A DNA stretch of 6,546 nt from Rhodocyclaceae bacterium (GTDB lineage Bacteria; Pseudomonadota; Gammaproteobacteria; Burkholderiales; Rhodocyclaceae): positions 1 through 6,546 of the forward strand of contig JADLGU010000375.1 in assembly GCA_020849155.1 (NCBI GenBank), read 5' to 3'. The translations under genes and the position numbers were made by a program. Below are positions 1 to 6,208 of the stretch, one piece after another. The notes below the pieces were generated by a model, which worked only from the letters and a program-made list of their open reading frames with translations, made no database searches and was not told the DNA's origin. Each line of letters opens with the position of its first letter. Position 1 is the stretch's first letter.

Positions 1-653
1 AGGCCGCCGCTCTTGTTCCACTGAGAGGTTCTGGTTTGGCCGGTAATGTCGAGGTAGGTGGTGTTCTTGTGTTCCAGGGTGTCCTCGTCGCCGCTGGAAG
101 TAGGCAGGAACGTGACCTGATACATTGAGCAATCGCGGGCGGTCGGCTTTTTTGGGGAATCCGCCAGGATGATGCGGTCGCCGGGGTAGAAGCCGTAGCG
201 GGTTTTCAGCTTCAGGTTGGTGGTTTCGTCGCCGGGGAAATCCTGGATGAGGGTGGATGCCCCGGCCAGCATGGGGGAGTTGCTGTAATTGACCGCCAGC
301 GAATCCGATGCGCCGCCCGGTCCCTGATCGATCCAGACCGGGTAGATGGAGAAGGAAAAGTCCCGGGCCGTTGCGGGGTTGTCCGGCCGTGCGTCATGCG
401 CCTGTACCCGGCAGCCGGTGAGATCCGGGTCGATGATGCCGTATCCCGCACCCATGACTTCGCGCTTGAGGGTGTTCATCGCCACGGCACCCTCGTCCAT
501 GGAGCCGGCCTCGCCCACAGTCGAGCGCTTCTGCGCCTGGAAGGAGATGGCGAACTGGGTAACCACCAGAATGGTGATCAAGCCGATGACCAGCGAGACC
601 ATCAACTCAACGAGGGTGAGGCCGAGTTGCGAGTGCTTTTGGAAGGGGCGCAT
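1..653 (-). CDS. pilW: Type IV pilus assembly protein PilW, minor pilin (partial, C-terminus beyond window)
   Basis: PilW is a minor pilin that, with the other minor pilins and PilY1, forms the priming or tip complex of type IVa pili in the inner membrane and periplasm. The reading frame stays open from the ATG at 653 to the window edge, about 217 residues. The N-terminus is a class III prepilin signal: an 11-residue leader ending HSQLG, cleavage before LTLVE, Glu at +5 (E16), then a hydrophobic helix (LMVSLVIGLITILVV). Further in are a region with GAGYGIIDPDLTGC typical of PilW and two cysteines (GCRV, RDCSM) that may form a disulfide. The start lies 2 nt after the pilV stop with no strong Shine-Dalgarno, so it probably relies on translational coupling. 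The C-terminal end is missing only because the window ends. The family call is firm; the gene name rests on the prepilin type and its place after pilV. Confidence 0.88.
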   Translation of the reverse strand, partial: MRPFQKHSQLGLTLVELMVSLVIGLITILVVTQFAISFQAQKRSTVGEAGSMDEGAVAMNTLKREVMGAGYGIIDPDLTGCRVQAHDARPDNPATARDFSFSIYPVWIDQGPGGASDSLAVNYSNSPMLAGASTLIQDFPGDETTNLKLKTRYGFYPGDRIILADSPKKPTARDCSMYQVTFLPTSSGDEDTLEHKNTTYLDITGQTRTSQWNKSGG

Positions 654-655
654 GC

Positions 656-1138
656 TCACAGTTCCGGGTCCTGGGTGATATTGGCCACCACGATGTGCCG
701 ATGCACTGCTTTGTCTGCCGGCACGGTCGCGCAAGGCTGCGCGGTGGGGGGGCTGCTTGAACCGGGGGGAGACCAGCAAATGTAGAGCGTAACCAGGTTG
801 TTGGCGTCGATGGTAATGGTGGGCTTGTAATCGGTGGCGCCAGGCAATGACCTGCCGCCGGCCGTTACGTCGTTGTACCAGGATGTCAGAACCCCAGGGA
901 CAGAGCCCGATCCCGCATAAGCGTAACTGGCGAGGTTGAGTGGGTCCAGCCACATCTGGGCGATCAGTCGTTCTGCAAAGGCGCTGGCTTCGACACGATA
1001 TCGGGCATCCGTGGTCATCGATATCGAATTGGCCTGCAGGCCGATGATGCCCAGTATCCCGAAGGAAAGAATGAGTATCGCGATCAGCACTTCCAGCAGT
1101 GCCACGCCAGCCTGTTTGTTGATGGTTTCGGATTGCAT
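656..1138 (-). CDS. pilV: Type IV pilus modification protein PilV, minor pilin
   Basis: This encodes a 160-residue minor pilin of the PilV family, part of the minor-pilin complex that initiates type IV pilus assembly. The prepilin leader is 11 residues (MQSETINKQAG), cleaved before VALLE, with Glu at +5 (E16) and the hydrophobic helix VLIAILILSFGILGIIGLQ, a very characteristic PilV signature. Two cysteines (YICWS, QPCAT) lie near the C-terminus. An upstream in-frame ATG at 1246 would add 36 residues ahead of the leader and overlap the previous gene, so it is rejected. The ATG at 1138 has a GAGAGGG Shine-Dalgarno (1154-1148) that includes part of the stop codon of the preceding gene (TGAGAGGG). 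That gene ends 14 nt upstream and pilW begins 2 nt downstream, so the three are co-transcribed and probably translationally coupled. Confidence 0.9.
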   Translation of the reverse strand: MQSETINKQAGVALLEVLIAILILSFGILGIIGLQANSISMTTDARYRVEASAFAERLIAQMWLDPLNLASYAYAGSGSVPGVLTSWYNDVTAGGRSLPGATDYKPTITIDANNLVTLYICWSPPGSSSPPTAQPCATVPADKAVHRHIVVANITQDPEL

Positions 1139-1152
1139 AGCCCAATGCCCTC

Positions 1153-1776
1153 TCAACAGCGACGTGGGTCGGTCGCCGGCAGTCGCCAATTTGCCGCGCT
1201 GGATCTCGGATTCAAATCCGTCGCATCGCCGGTCCAGGGCGTGCACATCCGCATGCCCCCGTTGTTGGAGATCCTGATTTCGTACGGGCGCTCCTTCGAC
1301 GAATCGAGAACGCTGCTGCCGATGTTGTACTGGATCCAGTGCGGTTGGGCCGCATCATATGGGATCGCGCTGCAGTTGTTGGTGATCCAGCCCAGCGGGG
1401 TGAAGGTGACGGTGGTGGCCCCGGCGGGCATGATGTCTACCGTGGCCATCTGCGACCCTTCCTCTCCCGAACGGGTCTGTATCGTCGAGACGGTTGCGCA
1501 GGCGAGCCCGGCCGTCGGGGGGTTGATCTCGTTCACGGCCCAGCCTGTTCCCGGTCCAAGGATGAACTGGGTGTAGGCGTTACGGCGAACCGCTTCGGAG
1601 CGGGCCGTTTGCAGGCCGTCGAGAATCGACTCGGCTGCCGTGCGCACCTGAGTGTTTTGGATCATTTCCATGAACGAGGGAATTCCCAGAACGGTCAGGA
1701 CCGCCAATACCGTGATGACGACCATGAGTTCGATCAAGGAAAACCCCCTTTCCCGAATTGTGACGGCCGACAACAT
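1153..1776 (-). CDS. GspH/FimT family type IV pilus pseudopilin (FimT/FimU-like)
   Basis: This is a 207-residue pseudopilin of the GspH/FimT family. The leader is MLSAVTIRERG, cleaved before FSLIE, with Glu at +5 (E16) and the helix LMVVITVLAVLTVLGIPSF. The segment ending LQTARSEAVRRN, right after the transmembrane helix, is the family hallmark. Four cysteines follow (LACAT, NNCSA, RMCTP and the last residue). By position, just before pilV and pilW, it matches FimU of the Pseudomonas fimU-pilVWXY1 cluster; FimT is the paralogue tied to DNA uptake, and I cannot separate the two by eye, so no symbol is given. The ATG at 1776 shares its A with the pilE stop (TGATG). A longer in-frame extension to 2034 exists but lies inside pilE in another frame and precedes the leader, so it is rejected. 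A possible Shine-Dalgarno (AGGAAAGG) lies inside the end of pilE. Confidence 0.9.
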   Translation of the reverse strand: MLSAVTIRERGFSLIELMVVITVLAVLTVLGIPSFMEMIQNTQVRTAAESILDGLQTARSEAVRRNAYTQFILGPGTGWAVNEINPPTAGLACATVSTIQTRSGEEGSQMATVDIMPAGATTVTFTPLGWITNNCSAIPYDAAQPHWIQYNIGSSVLDSSKERPYEIRISNNGGMRMCTPWTGDATDLNPRSSAANWRLPATDPRRC

Positions 1777-2198
1777 CAGGAGCAGCCGCCTTTCCTGACG
1801 ATCCAACAATTGACCGGCAAGCCTCCTGATGGGGCCCAGCCTGAAGCGGTGCCCGTCGTCTGCCGGGTGTTTCTCTCGTCTATCGTGAATACGAACCCGG
1901 CCATGGCTCCCTGTCCGGTGGCCGTGATTGTGTAGCTTGTAGCCCCCGCTGTCGCACCGCAGCCGGAATACCTCCAGAAATTGGTATCCTGAGGGCAGGA
2001 GAATCCGGTATAAGTCCGCTGATCCTGAAACCATTGCTCTGCCGCGACCCGTCCAGTGGATAAATTGCCGTGGGCTTCAGGCAACCGACTGCGAGTCACG
2101 TATTCGTTGTAAATGGGAAGCGCCACTACGGCCAAGATGCCGACGATGGCAACAACGATCATTACTTCTATCAGGGTGAAACCGCGCAATCTGGACAT
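1776..2198 (-). CDS. pilE: Type IV pilin-like protein PilE (four-cysteine minor pilin)
   Basis: This encodes a 140-residue type IV pilin with a very short leader, MSRLRG, cut before FTLIE; Glu is at +5 (E11). The helix VMIVVAIVGILAVVALPIY is followed by NEYVTRSRLPEAHGNL and the QWFQDQRTY segment common in betaproteobacterial PilE proteins. Four cysteines (FSCPQ, SGCGA, VNCWI and the penultimate residue) could form two disulfides, and the tail carries basic residues (IVRKGGC). This resembles the minor pilin group that includes PilE of Pseudomonas and the DNA-receptor pilin ComP; which role applies cannot be told here. Length suits a minor or small major pilin, and its place at the head of a minor-pilin operon favours the former. 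The ATG has a strong Shine-Dalgarno AAGGAG (2210-2205) 6 nt upstream. It is the first gene of the operon; its stop overlaps the next start by one base. Confidence 0.88.
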   Translation of the reverse strand: MSRLRGFTLIEVMIVVAIVGILAVVALPIYNEYVTRSRLPEAHGNLSTGRVAAEQWFQDQRTYTGFSCPQDTNFWRYSGCGATAGATSYTITATGQGAMAGFVFTIDERNTRQTTGTASGWAPSGGLPVNCWIVRKGGCS

Positions 2199-2283
2199 GG
2201 ATAGCTCCTTTTCTCTGTTGCATGTTAGTTTTGAGGTGTTTCCAGATACCAGCAGGAGCCGACAGAAAGTTATGGGAACCTGA

Positions 2284-2329
2284 CAAACGGCGGCTGGTAT
2301 GTGAAATATACCCGCCCCTGCGCCGTTTG
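2284..2329. repeat. Nested inverted repeats in the pilE/tRNA-Thr divergent region
   Basis: A perfect 9-bp inverted repeat (CAAACGGCG at 2284-2292, CGCCGTTTG at 2321-2329) encloses a second dyad, GGTAT (2296-2300) and ATACC (2308-2312) around a 7-nt centre; with one mismatch this inner dyad extends to GGCTGGTAT/ATACCCGCC (2292-2316). The right outer arm overlaps the -35 hexamer of the tRNA promoter. A further copy of the half-site (ATACCAGC, 2246-2253) is the exact inverse of GCTGGTAT at 2293-2300. It could be a regulator site for the divergent genes or a hairpin in the pilE leader transcript. No known regulator motif is recognised. Confidence 0.5.
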
Positions 2330-2355
2330 CCCCTGCTTAGGCGCTCGTTTATAAT
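2327..2355 (+). promoter_or_regulatory. Sigma70 promoter of tRNA-Thr
   Basis: The -35 hexamer TTGCCC (2327-2332, 4 of 6 consensus bases) and a perfect -10 TATAAT (2350-2355) are 17 bp apart. The stretch after the -10 is CCGCCCCCC, a GC-rich discriminator as found at stringently controlled stable-RNA promoters. The predicted start at about 2362 leaves a 5' leader of only about 5 nt before the mature tRNA. Confidence 0.85.
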
Positions 2356-2366
2356 CCGCCCCCCAT

Positions 2367-2442
<76 letters not shown>

Positions 2443-2449
2443 TAATTCA

Positions 2450-2481
2450 ATGGCTTGCGACCGCGCAGGCCATTTTTCTTT
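2450..2481 (+). terminator. Rho-independent terminator after tRNA-Thr
   Basis: A 10-bp stem (ATGGCTTGCG at 2450-2459 with CGCAGGCCAT at 2464-2473, one T-G pair) with a 4-nt loop ACCG is followed by a T-rich tract that begins within the stem end (TTTTTCTTT). It starts 7 nt after the tRNA CCA end. The T tract ends 1 nt before the GGAGG ribosome site of the next gene, which leaves no room for a promoter between them. Confidence 0.9.
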
Positions 2482-2492
2482 CGGAGGCCAGG

Positions 2493-3260
<768 letters not shown>

Positions 3261-3262
3261 GC

Positions 3263-3276
3263 GGGCCGGCCGGCCC
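3263..3276. repeat. 14-bp perfect GC palindrome abutting the ccoI start codon
   Basis: GGGCCGGCCGGCCC is fully self-complementary and fills almost all of the 16-nt gap between the dehydrogenase stop and the ccoI ATG, touching that ATG. It takes the place where a Shine-Dalgarno would be. It may be a by-product of high GC, or it may limit ccoI translation unless ribosomes arrive from the upstream gene. Confidence 0.6.
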
Positions 3277-5727
3277 ATGATTGCAGCCGAGCGCGCCTGC
3301 TACCACTGCGGCCTGCCGGCCCCCGACACGGCGCATTTCGAGGTCGAAATAGGCGGGGCGCCGCGCCGGATGTGCTGCGCCGGCTGCCAGGCCGTGGCCA
3401 AGGCCATCGTCGATAACGGCCTCGACGACTACTACCGCCACCGCGACGCCCTACCCGAATCGCCGCGCGAGGCGCTGCCCGCCGTGCTGGGGGAACCGAC
3501 TTTTTTCGACGCCCCCGAAGTGCAGCGGAGCTTCGTGCGGCCGCTCTCCGAGCATGAGCGTGAGGCGGCGCTGATCCTCGAGGGCATCACCTGCGCCGCC
3601 TGCGTCTGGCTCAACGAGCAGCATCTGACGCGCCAGGCTGGCGTTCTGGCGGTGGACATCAACTACGCCACGCGGCGCGCCCGGGTGCGCTGGGACGAGC
3701 GGCGGATCCGGCTCTCCGGCATCCTCGCCGCCATCGCCGCCATCGGCTACCGCGCCCATCCTTACGATGCCGCTCGTGCCGAGGAGGTCGCCGGACGCGA
3801 GCGGCGGGCGGCGCTGTGGCGCCTGTTCGTCGCCGGCTTCGGCATGATGCAGGTGATGATGTACGCCGTCCCGGCCTATGTGGCGGGCGAGGGCGAGATG
3901 GGCGCCGACATCGAGGCGCTGCTGCGCTGGGCCAGCCTGGCGCTGACCCTGCCGGTGGTGCTTTACTCGGCCGCGTCCTTCTTCCGCAATGCCTGGCGCG
4001 ACCTGCGCCTCAAGCGCGTCGGCATGGACGTGCCGGTGGCGCTGGGGGTGGGCGCCGCCTTCGCCGCCAGCCTGTGGGCGACGCTGGCCGGCCGCGGCGA
4101 AGTGTATTTCGACTCGATGACGATGTTCGTCTTCCTGCTGCTGGGGGGACGCTACCTGGAGATGTTGGCGCGGCACAAGTCGGTAAGGGCCATCGAGCAG
4201 CTTGGCCGCGCCTTGCCGACTACGGCGGCCCGCCTGACGGCTTATCCCGCTCTGGAAACCGAGCGCGTGGCGGCGACGGCGCTGGTGCCGGGAGACCTGG
4301 TGCTGGTGGCGCCGGGCGAAACCCTGGCGGCCGACGGCTGCGTCGCGCAGGGCGAGAGCGAGGTGGACGAATCGCTGCTCACCGGCGAGAGCCGCCCCGT
4401 CCCCAAGGCCGTCGGCAGCGCGCTGACCGGCGGTTCCGTCAACATCCGCAGCCCGCTGGTGCTGCGTGTGGAGAAGGTCGGCGAGGGCACGCAACTCGCC
4501 TCCGTCCTGCGCTTGATGGAACGGGCGCTGGCCGAGAAGCCGCGCCTGGTGCAGCAGGCCGACCGGGTCGCCGCCTGGTTCGTGGCCGCCCTCCTGCTGC
4601 TGGCGCTCGTCACCGGCGTGGCCTGGAGCCTGGTCGACCCGGAGCGTGCCCTCTGGGTGTTCGTCTCGGTGCTGGTGGTGAGCTGTCCTTGCGCCCTGTC
4701 CCTGGCGACGCCGGCGGCGTTGGCGGTCGCCACCGGCGCTTTCTCGCACTTCGGCCTGCTGGTGTCGCGCGGCCATGCCATCGAGACCCTGGCGCGCGCC
4801 GATCATTTCGTTTTCGACAAGACCGGCACCCTGACCTGGGGCCGGCTGCGCCTCAAGCGGATCGTGGTATATGGAAGCCTCTCTGCCGAGGAGGCGCTGC
4901 ACTGGGCGGCGGCGCTGGAGCAGGGTTCGGAGCACCCCGTCGGCGCCGCGCTGCGCGCGGCCTGCGTCGCGTCGGATCAGCTGCCGGTGCCGGAGATGCT
5001 GCAAGCGACGACTGGCCAGGGAGTGGAGGGCCGCATCGCTGGACGCCCATTGCGCCTGGGCCGGCCGGACTTCGCGGGCGCCCGCCATGGTTTGCCGATG
5101 CCGCCGGCGATCCAGGAAGCGACCGACGCAGGCGACACGGTGGTGGCGCTGGCCGATGCGCAGGGCTGGCTGGCCTGCTTCTGTCTTGGCGACGTCCTGC
5201 GCGAGGAGGCGGGTGAACTGGTGCGCCAGCTGCGCGACATGGGCTGCCGGGTCAGCCTGCTCTCCGGAGACGGCGAGGCGGCGGTGCGGCAGGCTGCCGC
5301 GGCGGCGGGCATCGGCGAGGCCCGCGGCGGCATGACGCCGCAGGACAAGCACGACCATATACAGGCCCTGCAACGCGCCGGCGCCGTGGTGGCGATGGTG
5401 GGCGACGGGGTGAACGATGCCCCGGTGCTGGCCCGGGCCCAGGTGTCGGTGGCCATGGGTGGCGGCACGGATCTGGCGAGGAACCAGGCCGACATCGTGC
5501 TGATGGGCGAGAACCTGCTGCGGCTGGCCGACGCCGTGCGGTTGGCGCGGCGCACCCTGCGCATCGTGCGGCAGAACCTCGGCTGGGCCTTCGCCTACAA
5601 TCTGGCCGCGGTCCCACTGGCGATGCTGGGCTGGGTGACGCCCTGGATGGCCGGCATCGGCATGTCGGCCAGTTCCTTGCTGGTGGTGGCCAATGCGCTG
5701 CGCCTGCAACGCGCCCGGGGGATCTGA
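3277..5727 (+). CDS. ccoI: Cu(I)-translocating P1B-type ATPase CcoI (FixI/CopA2-like)
   Basis: This is an 816-residue inner-membrane copper pump that exports Cu(I) for the haem-copper centre of cbb3 oxidase. In order: an N-terminal cysteine-rich metal domain (C8-x2-C11, C33-C34-x2-C37); an HMA domain with GITCAAC (C106, C109); eight predicted transmembrane segments, the first near 180-202; actuator TGES (369-372); CPC (470-472) in helix 6; phosphorylation site DKTGT with D514; SEHP (H553-P554) in the nucleotide domain; GDGVND (709-714); and the Cu(I)-class signatures N-x6-YN (767-775) and MSASS (796-800). All catalytic residues are intact. The cysteine-rich N-terminus and the following ccoS separate it from detoxifying CopA. 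The ATG directly follows a 14-bp palindrome and has no clear Shine-Dalgarno; no in-frame start exists just upstream. It ends in a 1-nt overlap with ccoS (TGATG). Confidence 0.96.
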   Translation: MIAAERACYHCGLPAPDTAHFEVEIGGAPRRMCCAGCQAVAKAIVDNGLDDYYRHRDALPESPREALPAVLGEPTFFDAPEVQRSFVRPLSEHEREAALILEGITCAACVWLNEQHLTRQAGVLAVDINYATRRARVRWDERRIRLSGILAAIAAIGYRAHPYDAARAEEVAGRERRAALWRLFVAGFGMMQVMMYAVPAYVAGEGEMGADIEALLRWASLALTLPVVLYSAASFFRNAWRDLRLKRVGMDVPVALGVGAAFAASLWATLAGRGEVYFDSMTMFVFLLLGGRYLEMLARHKSVRAIEQLGRALPTTAARLTAYPALETERVAATALVPGDLVLVAPGETLAADGCVAQGESEVDESLLTGESRPVPKAVGSALTGGSVNIRSPLVLRVEKVGEGTQLASVLRLMERALAEKPRLVQQADRVAAWFVAALLLLALVTGVAWSLVDPERALWVFVSVLVVSCPCALSLATPAALAVATGAFSHFGLLVSRGHAIETLARADHFVFDKTGTLTWGRLRLKRIVVYGSLSAEEALHWAAALEQGSEHPVGAALRAACVASDQLPVPEMLQATTGQGVEGRIAGRPLRLGRPDFAGARHGLPMPPAIQEATDAGDTVVALADAQGWLACFCLGDVLREEAGELVRQLRDMGCRVSLLSGDGEAAVRQAAAAAGIGEARGGMTPQDKHDHIQALQRAGAVVAMVGDGVNDAPVLARAQVSVAMGGGTDLARNQADIVLMGENLLRLADAVRLARRTLRIVRQNLGWAFAYNLAAVPLAMLGWVTPWMAGIGMSASSLLVVANALRLQRARGI

Positions 5728-5924
5728 TGGAAATCCTCTACCTGCTGATCCCGCTGTCGGTACTGTTGGTGTTCCTGATCGGCGCGGTGTTCTGGTGGTC
5801 GGTAAGAAGCGGCCAGTTCGATGATCTCGAAGGGCCGGGCTACCGCGTCCTCATGGACGATGACCGCCCGCCGGCCGATTCCGGCGAGCCGGCTGCAACT
5901 GGAGAAAAACCCGGCCGGGAATGA
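5727..5924 (+). CDS. ccoS: cbb3-type cytochrome oxidase assembly protein CcoS
   Basis: This encodes a 65-residue single-pass inner-membrane protein needed to insert haem and copper cofactors into CcoN during cbb3 oxidase maturation. The family signature is plain: MEILYLLIPLSVLLVFLIGAV forms the transmembrane helix (about residues 4-24), then FWWSVRSGQFDDLEGPGYRVLMDDD, with a charged, low-complexity tail. Length is normal for CcoS. The ATG overlaps the ccoI stop by one base, and the G-rich run GGGGGA just upstream may act as the ribosome site. ccoI and ccoS thus form a coupled pair. An FNR box lies 7 nt after the stop. Confidence 0.95.
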   Translation: MEILYLLIPLSVLLVFLIGAVFWWSVRSGQFDDLEGPGYRVLMDDDRPPADSGEPAATGEKPGRE

Positions 5925-5931
5925 GGCGGAT

Positions 5932-5945
5932 TTGACCCACGTCAA
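5932..5945. promoter_or_regulatory. FNR/ANR box upstream of candidate small RNA
   Basis: TTGACCCACGTCAA is a perfect dyad matching the FNR/ANR pattern TTGAN-N4-NTCAA. It sits just after ccoS, far from ccoN and separated from it by a terminator. Its centre (5938.5) is 29.5 bp before the -10-like hexamer CATACT (5968-5973), the same distance as in the ccoN promoter. Confidence 0.8.
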
Positions 5946-5967
5946 TTTCAATCGGAAGGGTCGTATC

Positions 5968-5973
5968 CATACT
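5968..5973 (+). promoter_or_regulatory. Predicted -10 element of class II FNR promoter for candidate small RNA
   Basis: CATACT matches 4 of 6 bases of TATAAT. With a start at 5980 it occupies -12 to -7, and the FNR box centre is at -41.5, the textbook class II activator position. No good -35 hexamer is needed or seen in such promoters. Confidence 0.6.
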
Positions 5974-5979
5974 AGACGC

Positions 5980-6054
5980 AAGGTTTTGGGCTCCACGAGC
6001 CCGAAGTCTTGTCTCTCTGTTGGGGTTGGGGTGCGCGTTGCGCACCCTTTTTTT
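5980..6054 (+). ncRNA. Candidate FNR-activated small RNA (about 75 nt)
   Basis: The gap between ccoS and ccoN contains what looks like a complete small-RNA gene. The predicted start is about 5980, set by the FNR box and -10. The RNA would begin with a 10-bp hairpin (5984-5993 with 5997-6006, two G-U pairs, loop CAC), continue with a largely unpaired CU-rich linker (6007-6022, TCTTGTCTCTCTGTTG) and G-rich spacer, and end in an 8-bp GC hairpin with seven T. This is the usual layout of Hfq-dependent regulators, comparable in concept to FnrS of enterics or the FNR-dependent AniS of Neisseria, although I see no sequence similarity to those. No convincing open reading frame is present. Alternatives are a ccoIS 3' UTR with terminator or an attenuated leader of ccoN. 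Confidence 0.55.
6029..6054 (+). terminator. Rho-independent terminator between ccoS and ccoN
   Basis: The stem GGGTGCGC (6029-6036) pairs perfectly with GCGCACCC (6040-6047) around a GTT loop and is followed by seven T (6048-6054). It would end both ccoIS transcripts and the candidate small RNA, and insulates the ccoN promoter. Confidence 0.93.
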
Positions 6055-6071
6055 ATGCCCCCATTAAAACA

Positions 6072-6085
6072 TTGACAATAATCAT
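6072..6085. promoter_or_regulatory. Degenerate second FNR-like site upstream of ccoN promoter
   Basis: TTGACAATAATCAT matches the FNR pattern TTGAN-N4-NTCAA except for the last base. Its centre is 33 bp, about three helical turns, upstream of the main ccoN FNR box, so a second dimer would bind the same face of the helix. The surrounding sequence is AT-rich, so chance is possible. It also contains TTGACA, but no -10 at normal spacing follows. Confidence 0.4.
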
Positions 6086-6104
6086 ACTATACTGCGAGAT
6101 AGTT

Positions 6105-6118
6105 TTGACCTGAATCAA
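6105..6118. promoter_or_regulatory. FNR/ANR box of the ccoN promoter
   Basis: TTGACCTGAATCAA matches the FNR consensus TTGAN-N4-NTCAA. Its centre (6111.5) is at -41.5 from a predicted start at 6153, with TATCCT (6141-6146) at -12 to -7. FNR/ANR activation of ccoNOQP under low oxygen is well established in proteobacteria, so this is the expected control site. Confidence 0.9.
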
Positions 6119-6140
6119 TCGTAATGCGATAATTCAGAGG

Positions 6141-6146
6141 TATCCT
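6141..6146 (+). promoter_or_regulatory. Predicted -10 element of the ccoN promoter
   Basis: TATCCT matches 4 of 6 bases of TATAAT and lies at the class II distance from the FNR box. A start near 6153 would give a 5' leader of about 56 nt before ccoN. Confidence 0.7.
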
Positions 6147-6208
6147 TAACGCTGATGGGGGTATGCTGTTTCCCCGCCACGCAACTACCCTGAAGAGGCT
6201 TTCGCGCT

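Noticed and set aside
1139..1246. Longer PilV start at 1246, adding 36 residues.
   Set aside because: It would place a charged extension before the prepilin leader and overlap the preceding gene; the 1138 start has a good ribosome site and a normal 11-residue leader.
1339..1935. 198-residue plus-strand open frame across the FimT-like gene and pilE.
   Set aside because: Antisense to two well-supported pseudopilin genes, with no ribosome site or family resemblance.
2205..2366. A sigma70 or sigma54 promoter for the pilin operon.
   Set aside because: TATATT on the minus strand lacks a fitting -35 (GGGGCA at 17 bp), and no GG-N10-GC pattern with the sigma54 flanks was found, so none is annotated.
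3816..5216. 466-residue plus-strand open frame inside ccoI in another frame.
   Set aside because: Low-complexity Arg/Gly/Ala-rich frame-shift shadow with no recognisable domain.
3451..5709. 752-residue minus-strand open frame opposite ccoI.
   Set aside because: Shadow of a high-GC gene; rich in His, Gln, Arg and Gly with no domain, while the sense strand encodes a complete P-type ATPase with all motifs.
5821..6075. 84-residue plus-strand open frame across the end of ccoS and the intergenic gap.
   Set aside because: Starts inside ccoS in another frame, runs through a terminator and has no ribosome site; the RNA-level features explain the region better.
6072..6093. TTGACA (6072-6077) and TATACT (6088-6093) as a sigma70 promoter for ccoN.
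   Set aside because: The spacer is only 10 bp, too short for sigma70; the FNR class II promoter downstream fits much better.
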